A stretch of 64,000 nucleotides of DNA. It comes from a virus. The translations under genes and the position numbers were made by a program. The DNA lies in IMG/VR virus record IMGVR_UViG_3300023281_001229, positions 1 to 64,000 of that record; one strand, given 5' to 3'. The first letter of the stretch is position 1, and every line of letters begins with the position of its first letter. Shown one piece after another: positions 52,524 to 59,114 of the stretch. The notes beneath the pieces are model-generated. The model was not told where the DNA came from and did no database searches. It was given only the letters and a program-made list of their open reading frames with translations.

Positions 52524-53258
52524 TTAAGTATTATACACTGACATTGATGAAATTTGAACATTGCAATCAGCTCCTTCGCAGCTAACAACAAATCCTAATT
52601 TTAAAATAATGCCTAAAAGATTTAAGTAATCTGTAGCTGTTAAGGTTGTATGGTTTAATTCTAAATAATCCAAAACTATTCCTAAACCACTATAACCGCT
52701 ATAGCTAGAGCTTTCAAAAGCCCCTGCATTTAATAATGTTTCTGGATTAAAGTACGCATCGGTTGCTGTAGATAAAGCAGCCCATCTTGCAATTTTATCA
52801 TTAAAATCTGTATTGCAACATTTAACTATCGCTCCTCCAGATTTAGTTTCATATAATGCTTTTATTGTTTTCCAGGTTGATACACTTGCTTCATGTTCTA
52901 AGCAGCATATTTTTAACCAATTAGTAGTTGCTCTATCTAAAAAAGCAGTTATTTGCGTATCGTCAGAAATAAAGTATAATCCTGATTTACAATCTGGGCA
53001 ACATATATCAGTAGAGTTAGTTACTGAAATACCGTTAATTAAAACACTGAAAAGTGCAGTATCTATAGTATGAGTAAAGGGCACAGCTGCTGGAGGAGTT
53101 CCTTGCTCAACTAAAGCTGTATAATTTGATACTACTTTAGCGTCCATGCAAGTTGTTCCAACAAGGGAGAACGCTTCTTTTACAGCATACAATAATGGAT
53201 TTTCACATATTGTTGCTGCACAAGTGCATTTGCTATCTTTACATTTTTTACAACTCAT
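52524..53258 (-). CDS. Cys-rich structural paralogue A (244 aa)
   Basis: Starts with CxxC repeats (MSCKKCKDSKCTCAATICEN) followed by PLLYAVKEAFSLVGTTC. Regularly spaced Cys pairs recur: DICCPDCKSGLYFI, KICCLEHEASV, IVKCCNTDFND and FVVSCEGADC. The same spaced elements occur in the next gene upstream (53269-53988), so the two are paralogues from a duplication. The fold looks alpha-helical with short linkers. Function is unknown; position within the fibre cassette suggests a virion component. Metal binding or disulphides are possible but unproven. Confidence 0.68.
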   Translation of the reverse strand: MSCKKCKDSKCTCAATICENPLLYAVKEAFSLVGTTCMDAKVVSNYTALVEQGTPPAAVPFTHTIDTALFSVLINGISVTNSTDICCPDCKSGLYFISDDTQITAFLDRATTNWLKICCLEHEASVSTWKTIKALYETKSGGAIVKCCNTDFNDKIARWAALSTATDAYFNPETLLNAGAFESSSYSGYSGLGIVLDYLELNHTTLTATDYLNLLGIILKLGFVVSCEGADCNVQISSMSVYNT

Positions 53259-53268
53259 TTTTTATATT

Positions 53269-53988
53269 TTAAAATACTCCGAAGTCTGGACAAGCTCCAG
53301 AACCTACATACTCAATAAATTTAGTAGAAGAGCATATAACCATATTGCAATCACAACAATAAACTACTATACCTTTAGTTAATAAAGCATCAATAAATGC
53401 TTCAGTAGTTCCACTAATATTATGTGTATTTTTTGTTAATTCTATTAAATTACATAAAGCTGTTTTACCAGCTAAAGTATTAGTTTCAACAACTCCTCCT
53501 ATAATTAAACTAGCAGTAGTGTCAACTAACCCTGTTAATTCATTAAAACAACTACCAAAGTCAGTATCACAACAAGTTGGTATAACTCCACCTATTCTCA
53601 TTGCATTTACATATGTAGTATAGTTTGTTACACTTAATTCAGTATTGATACAACAGTAATTAATTTTTGGATCATTAACTGCAGCTGTCCATCCTAAAGA
53701 TGTTGCTATAGAAAGAAATGTTGTTAATGAAGACAGCGACCACATAGGATCAGCAGTGCAAGTAGGACAACATATGTTATCTCCTTTGCTAATTACTAAA
53801 CCTGCATCTAATAAAGAATCTAAATTTGAATTAAAAGTAGTTCCTGTGTTAGCGGCTGATGTAGCTGCCATATTCCATAAATAAGTCAACGGATCTGTGC
53901 AAACATCTGGAGTAGTAACTACAACAGGACATTCAACAGGTTGAACTATTTCAATAGCATTATGCTGCGGTGTACATTTTTTTTTCAT
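53269..53988 (-). CDS. Cys-rich structural paralogue B (239 aa)
   Basis: Begins MKKKCTPQHNAIEIVQPVEC. It then follows the same order of elements as the gene at 52524-53258: VCTDPLTYLWNMAATS, NICCPTCTADPMWSL, INYCCINTELSVTNY, VIPTCCDTDFGSCF and IVVYCCDCNMVIC. The start has a strong Shine-Dalgarno (AGGAGG ending 5 bases before the ATG) that overlaps the preceding gene's GGA-GGA-TAA end. Function is unknown; likely a virion protein of the same appendage as its paralogue. Confidence 0.7.
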   Translation of the reverse strand: MKKKCTPQHNAIEIVQPVECPVVVTTPDVCTDPLTYLWNMAATSAANTGTTFNSNLDSLLDAGLVISKGDNICCPTCTADPMWSLSSLTTFLSIATSLGWTAAVNDPKINYCCINTELSVTNYTTYVNAMRIGGVIPTCCDTDFGSCFNELTGLVDTTASLIIGGVVETNTLAGKTALCNLIELTKNTHNISGTTEAFIDALLTKGIVVYCCDCNMVICSSTKFIEYVGSGACPDFGVF

Positions 53989-53989
53989 T

Positions 53990-54496
53990 TTATCCTCCTA
54001 TTAATAGATCTATTTGTGCCTGCATTTGCGTTTGCTTTAATTGTAACTGAGCAATTGCATTATTCTGAGTTGTAATTAATAACTCTTGATCACATATTTT
54101 AACACCCAAAGCTGTAACATAATCAACTAAAGGTAATACTGTTCCATATTCAGATTGAAAACAAGACGCTGTTGTCAAATTAGGTAAATCTGCTGATTTA
54201 GTTTCTCCGTCAACTGTATTGTTTTTTAATGCACATACTTCTTCAATTAATAATTGTAATAATTCTACAAAATTACTTGGAGGACATTCTTTGTCAATCA
54301 AGCAAGATATGTCATAACTATTAACATCTAATAATTCAAACAGTGTGCAAATCTTTTTTGCTAATGCGTCAATAACTTCACTTACAGAATCTCCTGTACA
54401 TAAATCAATGCAACATAAATCTGGACCTTGCCACACAACACAGTTACTTGTAGTTGTTGCACATCCTCTACTTTTGGTATTTGTTGGCTTTCCCAT
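53990..54496 (-). CDS. Fibre-associated protein with coiled-coil C-terminus (168 aa)
   Basis: The N-terminal part reads NCVVWQGPDLCCIDLCTGDS, then VSEVIDALAKKICTL. This pattern (Cys-Val-x-Tyr/Trp-x-Gly-Pro-x-Leu, Gly-Asp-Ser/Thr-x5-Ala-x5-Cys) is one I associate with Bacteroidota phage tail-fibre N-termini, probably an attachment module. The last 40 residues are a Gln/Leu/Ile coiled coil (NNAIAQLQLKQTQMQAQIDL) that could trimerise. It follows the candidate promoter at 54502-54513 and precedes the paralogous Cys-rich pair. Confidence 0.7.
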   Translation of the reverse strand: MGKPTNTKSRGCATTTSNCVVWQGPDLCCIDLCTGDSVSEVIDALAKKICTLFELLDVNSYDISCLIDKECPPSNFVELLQLLIEEVCALKNNTVDGETKSADLPNLTTASCFQSEYGTVLPLVDYVTALGVKICDQELLITTQNNAIAQLQLKQTQMQAQIDLLIGG

Positions 54497-54501
54497 AGCT
54501 A

Positions 54502-54513
54502 ATAATATACAAA
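54502..54513 (-). promoter_or_regulatory. Candidate late promoter element TTTGTATATTAT
   Basis: Minus-strand TTTGTATATTAT lies 5 bases upstream of the ATG at 54496, in a 39-base non-coding gap. It is one of three identical copies (see 41548-41559 and 48630-48641). The tightness of an otherwise compact operon makes this gap notable. Confidence 0.4.
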
Positions 54514-54535
54514 TTTTAAATTTAATTTCCTAATT

Positions 54536-55306
54536 CTAAGGACATGCGCCCTCTTGTTCTACAAAGGATAAACTGATGACATTTCCAGTTAAATCTTTTG
54601 CATAAATATCTATTCCGGTTTGACCAGTAATGCCACATACATCTACTTGATTTGTATGAGAAGAAGAAGCAAATTCTACATTTATTTCTCTTTCATAACA
54701 ATCTTTAAAATATAAAACTCCTTGTACATTTACCGGCAATGTAATAGTATAAGTTTTGCATTGTGCAGGAACTGGAGGATTAGGACAACAATCTAATTTG
54801 TTTTCTGTCATATCCATTTTTAATATCTGATAAGCAATCATTGACCTCATAGAATCTGTGGGACAACAATGCTCAATACCAAATCTTAGTTCTAAGACTT
54901 CTTCATAAATTGAACTACCAAATTTACATAATATAGATTCCGCTTTGTTAGGATCCACGTTATTAACCTTAAACTCAGGATATATTGTTTTATGATTAGT
55001 AATAGGAACTACAGGTTCAGGTTTAGGTAAACAATCCTGACATGTATTTACACATTCAGTTATAATAAAAAAATCATCCCACTGAATTTCTTCAAATTCC
55101 TCAGGACATTCTGATTCAATTAATCTATAGCAACCTGTAACAACATTACCGTTTATATCTTTAATCGCTGTAAGAACAACTTCAATTAAACTATCAGGTG
55201 TATTGTCATTTTTAGATGTTCCGTTATATACAAATACCGCAGGTAAATTATTTATCTGTAGCATTTCTCCATTAGAGCAACACACCAATTGATAATTTTC
55301 TGCCAT
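54536..55306 (-). CDS. Conserved crAss-like virion protein (256 aa)
   Basis: Opens MAENYQLVCCSNGEMLQINN. A central block follows: CVNTCQDCLPKPEPVVPITN, HKTIYPEFKVNNVDPNKAES, then FGIEHCCPTDSMRSMIAYQI. The block with CxxCLPKP...TNHKTIYPEF...CDPxKAE...YGIxxCC is a pattern I recognise from Bacteroidota phage structural modules. The C-terminal third is beta-rich (YTITLPVNVQGVLYFKDCYE). It lies next to the capsid-proximal genes and is probably a tail or appendage attachment protein; its exact role is unknown. Confidence 0.72.
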   Translation of the reverse strand: MAENYQLVCCSNGEMLQINNLPAVFVYNGTSKNDNTPDSLIEVVLTAIKDINGNVVTGCYRLIESECPEEFEEIQWDDFFIITECVNTCQDCLPKPEPVVPITNHKTIYPEFKVNNVDPNKAESILCKFGSSIYEEVLELRFGIEHCCPTDSMRSMIAYQILKMDMTENKLDCCPNPPVPAQCKTYTITLPVNVQGVLYFKDCYEREINVEFASSSHTNQVDVCGITGQTGIDIYAKDLTGNVISLSFVEQEGACP

Positions 55307-55311
55307 TTTCG

Positions 55312-55452
55312 TTATTTTTTAGGCTGACTAGCAGCTATTTGTTTATTTACTTGGTTTACACATGCTGTGCAACATAATTTTCCATTTGATGCATTAATCA
55401 AATGAGTTCCAGTACAAGTACATGTACCACAATTTGGACAACTTTGAGCCAT
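55312..55452 (-). CDS. Small zinc-ribbon-like Cys-rich protein (46 aa)
   Basis: From the ATG at 55452 the minus strand encodes MAQSCPNCGTCTCTGTHLIN and then LCCTACVNQVNKQ, ending in TAA at 55312-55314. Eight Cys in 46 residues, arranged CPNCGTCTC...CCTAC, suggest a small zinc-binding or treble-clef-like module. It starts one base after the gene above (55454-56014) and ends 5 bases before the next start, so it fits the operon neatly. Function is unknown; its Cys-rich style matches the fibre cassette. Confidence 0.65.
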   Translation of the reverse strand: MAQSCPNCGTCTCTGTHLINASNGKLCCTACVNQVNKQIAASQPKK

Positions 55453-55453
55453 A

Positions 55454-56014
55454 TTAACAAATTTTACAAACGTATCTATCTAACAATTTTTTAGCATAGT
55501 TATATATAACCATTGCTTGATCACAATCTAAGCACCATTCTGCTTTAGCTTGTGCTGCTTCAATATAATTATTAATTGTCATTAAATAATTAAAATCATC
55601 TTTTATTTCAGGAACTGGTTCACAAGCCCCTAATTGCAAATCGCACAAATGTTGTTTTAATTGTGCTCTTATAGCAGTAACTCTTAAATGATTATATTCT
55701 ACAAACATTTTATCATTTGGTGATAAAGAATATTTTATAGTATAAATACCATCTGGAATAGGATTAAATTCAGAATCACAATCTGCAGTCTGCAATTTTA
55801 AATCACATGCTGTTAAGTTTAATATAAAGTTTTGATTTATTACAGGTGTAGTTGTATCGTTAAATGTAACACAATCTTTATATCCCGGAACTAACACTTG
55901 AACCGTAGGACAAATGTAAGGCATAAGTGGATTATACACACTTGTATCTTCAATACGAAGAATACAATCGGTCATTATGTTTGGTATATTTAAACTTAAA
56001 GAATTAGTAGCCAT
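55454..56014 (-). CDS. Conserved virion protein (186 aa)
   Basis: The N-terminal half is beta-rich with IPNIMTDCILRIEDTSVYNP, VQVLVPGYKDCVTF and DGIYTIKYSLSPNDKMFVEY. The C-terminal half is helical (LRVTAIRAQLKQHLCDLQLG, IEAAQAKAEWCLDCDQAMVI) and ends with a Cys pair (RYVCKIC). This two-part layout resembles a family found beside tail and fibre genes of crAss-like phages. Downstream of the 56032-56065 terminator, it probably begins the appendage transcript. A promoter is not obvious in the short gap. Confidence 0.68.
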   Translation of the reverse strand: MATNSLSLNIPNIMTDCILRIEDTSVYNPLMPYICPTVQVLVPGYKDCVTFNDTTTPVINQNFILNLTACDLKLQTADCDSEFNPIPDGIYTIKYSLSPNDKMFVEYNHLRVTAIRAQLKQHLCDLQLGACEPVPEIKDDFNYLMTINNYIEAAQAKAEWCLDCDQAMVIYNYAKKLLDRYVCKIC

Positions 56015-56031
56015 AATAAAGTTTTAAAAAA

Positions 56032-56065
56032 AAATAGGGGACCGAGAAGCCCCAGTCCCCTATTT
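56032..56065 (-). terminator. Intrinsic terminator after the 527-aa virion gene
   Basis: On the minus strand AAATAGGGGAC, read from 56065 to 56055, pairs with GTCCCCTATTT at 56042-56032. The result is a perfect 11-base-pair stem with a 12-base loop, followed by nine T residues. It lies between the genes at 56088-57671 and 55454-56014. Confidence 0.9.
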
Positions 56066-56087
56066 AGGAATTAGATAATACTGAAAC

Positions 56088-57671
56088 TTATATTGCCTCT
56101 AGCACAATTGCTGTGTGACCATATGTTTCAAGTTCAACAACATCTGTCCCCAATGCTGCATCAACCCATGTCTGAACTAAAGTTTCTAATGCCGTGGCCG
56201 TAGCTGCTGTAGTATAGATGTTTAGTGAATATTGATCATTATCAAATACACCAGATGGATTGTTAAAACGTGGAACGCTATGTTGTAGAACATATCGTGT
56301 GTAAAACGCATTTCTTGGAACTGCTGCAAAATAATCATCTCCTTGAGTAATTTCGCGAATTCGCGTATCATTATTTGCAAAGTGATTTTGCAAGTAAGAC
56401 TCATCAAGAATAACATCTCTTAATACAGTTTCACCAAAACCTTGTCCAACAAATCCAGCAGACTCTTCAAACGTACACAACGCTGAAAACTCACAAGGAT
56501 CTCCAGTTAAATCAGTCAAAGAAAGATTCATTTGAACAATTTCTTTTTGGAAAAAGTCTGAAGTTTGGAAAGAACAGTTACCAAATGTAGTATCTACATA
56601 TGCACCTGCAATACGAATACCTGCCATAGCTCCTGTAGTGTGACCTGTAGAAACGTAACTTGACCACAATTGCGTACCAGGATAACCTGCAGCAACTGCA
56701 TCAGCAGCTGTATGAAATAATGGAACACCTGCTTCAGAATATACGATTGGCTTAATAAAATATTGCGCCCATACATCGTCAACAATTTGATTTGCCCAGT
56801 TAATCATAACTAAAGTAGAATCAACATTTCCTGGAACAACCGTTCCTGTAGGACAACATCCAGTATAAGCAGCAAAAGTTTTATATAAATCGTGATTTAA
56901 GAATCTTAATACGGGTGAACCCCAAAGGTCAACTCGTAAATTATAAGTTTCTCCACAAATAAAATCTACTGGTGTACATATTGCATTTTCATCATACTTT
57001 AATGTAGCTACTGTAATAACAGCATCTGTAGAAGGAGTCGCTACGCCTAAGTCAACTGGAGTAAGTGTATCACCAACTACATAACCTTGACCACAAGCAG
57101 CACCTAAAGTACAAACTGTAACTATACCACCTGCAACAGTAATATCAGCAAGAACGCTAGTTCCAGAACCTCCTGAAAGAACTACATCAGTATAAGTACC
57201 ACTAGTATAACCTGCACCACCATTTGTAATAGTAAATGTTGCAGCACCATTAAGGTTCATGTTAGTGTTACCAATATGAGATACAGCTTGCTCTGGAGCA
57301 GCCGCAGTCATTTTAGACCACTTGCTAATATAACGAGGATTAATTTTTTTAGACTTGTTAGACTCTTTGTATCCACCATGGAAAGGTCCAATTTTGTCAT
57401 TTAGCATAAGAGCAGATGCAGCCAAAATAAGAGGTCTACCATCTGTAACTTGTGCATCACCTACAACAACTGATTTGTAAGTTTTTGCATCAAAAAATCC
57501 ATAGGTTCCTACACCCAACCCGTTAGGGGCAGCTGCATCACCTAATACTTCCGTACCCAAACCAGATGTAATCAAAAGACCATTATTAACGGCTTTTTGA
57601 GCACCAGTCCCACCTTGAGTAGGCTTTGTTCCGACAAATGATTTGCGGAAACTGTGTGAAAAATAACTCAT
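56088..57671 (-). CDS. Virion structural protein with inserted Gly-rich domain (527 aa)
   Basis: The N-terminus reads MSYFSHSFRKSFVGTKPTQG. Residues about 55-120 have YGFFDAKTYKSVVVGDAQ and IGPFHGGYKESNKSKKINPR, a signature I associate with a conserved crAss-like virion protein. Residues about 145-225 are a separate Gly-rich beta module (FTITNGGAGYTSGTYTDVVL, LADITVAGGIVTVCTLG, GYVVGDTLTP) of a type often inserted into phage surface proteins. The C-terminal half returns to a mixed fold with Cys pairs. The start has AGGAGG about 11 bases upstream, and it is followed by a strong terminator, so expression is likely high. It may form part of the tail or capsid exterior. Confidence 0.72.
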   Translation of the reverse strand: MSYFSHSFRKSFVGTKPTQGGTGAQKAVNNGLLITSGLGTEVLGDAAAPNGLGVGTYGFFDAKTYKSVVVGDAQVTDGRPLILAASALMLNDKIGPFHGGYKESNKSKKINPRYISKWSKMTAAAPEQAVSHIGNTNMNLNGAATFTITNGGAGYTSGTYTDVVLSGGSGTSVLADITVAGGIVTVCTLGAACGQGYVVGDTLTPVDLGVATPSTDAVITVATLKYDENAICTPVDFICGETYNLRVDLWGSPVLRFLNHDLYKTFAAYTGCCPTGTVVPGNVDSTLVMINWANQIVDDVWAQYFIKPIVYSEAGVPLFHTAADAVAAGYPGTQLWSSYVSTGHTTGAMAGIRIAGAYVDTTFGNCSFQTSDFFQKEIVQMNLSLTDLTGDPCEFSALCTFEESAGFVGQGFGETVLRDVILDESYLQNHFANNDTRIREITQGDDYFAAVPRNAFYTRYVLQHSVPRFNNPSGVFDNDQYSLNIYTTAATATALETLVQTWVDAALGTDVVELETYGHTAIVLEAI

Positions 57672-57771
57672 TTTTTTAATTGCCTCCTACTTTACTCAGA
57701 GGACTTTTTAATTTATAAACAATATATATAATATAGTAATTATCTATTACAATTACAAATTATAAAGATTA

Positions 57772-57897
57772 TTATTTTTTAGGCTTAGTATGGCTATAAC
57801 CTTTTGCTTTTAAAGATAAATGTTCTTTTAAAGTTTTAGCGTTTTCTATTTTTTTGCCTTTATACATTTTGTGCTGCTTATATTTTTTTACGGCCAT
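57772..57897 (-). CDS. Tiny Lys-rich protein (41 aa)
   Basis: Reading from the ATG at 57897 gives MAVKKYKQHKMYKGKKIENA, then KTLKEHLSLKAKGYSHTKPK and a final Lys, ending TAA at 57772-57774. Nearly a third of the residues are Lys and none are acidic except two Glu. It begins two bases after the 85-residue gene ends, so it belongs to the small basic gene cluster. The remaining 100 bases to the gene at 56088-57671 are AT-rich with no other feature except that gene's Shine-Dalgarno. Function is unknown; nucleic-acid binding is a guess. Confidence 0.6.
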   Translation of the reverse strand: MAVKKYKQHKMYKGKKIENAKTLKEHLSLKAKGYSHTKPKK

Positions 57898-57899
57898 GT

Positions 57900-58157
57900 T
57901 TAATTTTTTCTAGATTTTGCTCCTGAACATTTCCATCTTTTACGAGACAAATTATTAGGAGTATTAGGATCGTTTCTTTTTTTCTTAGATACTCTTTTTT
58001 TAATACCTAAACTTCTAGCACAATAACTATCACCTTTAGATGTCCCTGGTTTTACTCTTGGTCCACCTTTTTTAGCTTTACCTGCTTGGCCATAGCTAAC
58101 TTTTTTACCACTTGCTGTAATTTTTACTTTAGCTTTTCCTTTTCGTGGTGTTGCCAT
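57900..58157 (-). CDS. Small Lys/Arg-rich protein (85 aa)
   Basis: Very basic: MATPRKGKAKVKITASGKKV, then GPRVKPGTSKGDSYCARSLG and NDPNTPNNLSRKRWKCSGAK. The central PGTSKGDSYCARS...NDPNTPNNLSRKRWKC pattern is one I recall from small phage-borne proteins of unknown function (possibly the DUF6321 family; not verified). Its ATG overlaps the stop of the 45-residue gene (TAATG). The high charge suggests DNA or RNA binding; packaging with the genome is possible. Confidence 0.75.
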   Translation of the reverse strand: MATPRKGKAKVKITASGKKVSYGQAGKAKKGGPRVKPGTSKGDSYCARSLGIKKRVSKKKRNDPNTPNNLSRKRWKCSGAKSRKN

Positions 58158-58294
58158 TATTGTTTCTTTTTAGGTAATGATTTTATTTTACCGTTGTCCG
58201 TTCTTGCGTATCTGTGTGTTTTGGTTTCTTTACTTGGAATTAATGTACCACTGTATGTTTTACCACCAAACTTCCAACTTACTTTTTTAGACAT
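58157..58294 (-). CDS. Tiny basic protein (45 aa)
   Basis: From the ATG at 58294 the minus strand encodes MSKKVSWKFGGKTYSGTLIP, then SKETKTHRYARTDNGKIKSL and a PKKKQ tail, ending TAA at 58157-58159. The start overlaps the stop of the 38-residue gene and the stop overlaps the start of the 85-residue gene (TAATG on both sides), strong support that it is translated. The SWKFGGKTYSG part suggests a small beta-structured domain. Function unknown. Confidence 0.7.
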   Translation of the reverse strand: MSKKVSWKFGGKTYSGTLIPSKETKTHRYARTDNGKIKSLPKKKQ

Positions 58295-58410
58295 TATTTT
58301 TTTTTCTTAGGAGTTTTAGGTTTTTTCATATTACGACCTATATTCATTCCAGCTGAAAAAGATTTTTTCATTTTAGCTGCACATTTTGATTTAACTTTTT
58401 TAGTTGCCAT
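58294..58410 (-). CDS. Tiny Lys-rich protein (38 aa)
   Basis: From the ATG at 58410 it encodes MATKKVKSKCAAKMKKSFSA, then GMNIGRNMKKPKTPKKKK, ending TAA at 58294-58296. Fourteen or so Lys in 38 residues and no acidic residue give protamine-like composition. It starts two bases after the stop of the 233-residue gene and overlaps the next gene by one base. Function unknown; genome condensation or nucleic-acid binding is a hypothesis. Confidence 0.65.
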   Translation of the reverse strand: MATKKVKSKCAAKMKKSFSAGMNIGRNMKKPKTPKKKK

Positions 58411-58412
58411 AA

Positions 58413-59114
58413 TTAATTATTTGTTTCTACAGATTTATCTGCAAGCTGAACAGCGGTCATATCTTCAAGATCACCCGCTAATATTTTAACACATTCATCT
58501 ATAAATAATTCAACAAGGTCATCTTTAAATTCGGAAATAACATCTTCTGTAGATATTAATCCTGTGTAAGGATCAGAAACTCCTTTGATTTGAATTCTAG
58601 TAGGTTGTTTGTAATATGTAAGTTGTGCATCTACAATATCAAATTCACCGTTGGTATAAATCTTTGTTTTATTACCATTAATAGTAGCAAACGTTTCACC
58701 CCAAGAAAAATTAGGCTGTTTAGCGTAATCCCTAAGCAGTTCATCTACATCAGCTTCTTGAGCCAAATAAATAACTAAAGATCTTTTTTCACAACATCCG
58801 TCTGTTGCTTTAGCAGAAAGCCTTTTCCATTCAAAATAATTATCTGGCAAAGTTGGAGATTGATAATATAAATCTTTTTTAACCATATTTAATTTACTAT
58901 CTACCAATAGAATTTGTAAATCATCTATACGCCTTTTACTGGCTTCATCTCCGGTTTGTTTGTTATTAGTACCTGCTAAATTACGCCTGCACCAATCTAC
59001 CTGACCTTTGTTAAAAGCCTCAATAACTTGCCATGATTCAATATTATCATAGTCATTGCTTGCAAGCTTGTTAATACGTTGCTTAACTTTTATTAAGATT
59101 GCTTCATTAGTCAT
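58413..59114 (-). CDS. Head-to-tail connector/ring-type protein (233 aa)
   Basis: The N-terminus has VKQRINKLASNDYDNIESWQ, VIEAFNKGQVDWCRRNLAGT and GDEASKRRIDDLQILLVDSK, a conserved set I associate with a crAss-like structural protein in the connector region. The middle and C-terminus are mixed alpha/beta with ISEFKDDLVELFIDECVKIL near the end. The ATG overlaps the upstream stop (TAATG at 59112-59116). A ring or adaptor role below the portal is inferred from family resemblance. Confidence 0.78.
   Translation of the reverse strand: MTNEAILIKVKQRINKLASNDYDNIESWQVIEAFNKGQVDWCRRNLAGTNNKQTGDEASKRRIDDLQILLVDSKLNMVKKDLYYQSPTLPDNYFEWKRLSAKATDGCCEKRSLVIYLAQEADVDELLRDYAKQPNFSWGETFATINGNKTKIYTNGEFDIVDAQLTYYKQPTRIQIKGVSDPYTGLISTEDVISEFKDDLVELFIDECVKILAGDLEDMTAVQLADKSVETNN

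Noticed and set aside
57672-57771. Possible regulatory RNA or origin in the AT-rich gap before the 527-residue gene
   Set aside because: Only AT-rich runs and the Shine-Dalgarno were seen; no stable hairpin, direct repeats or iterons.
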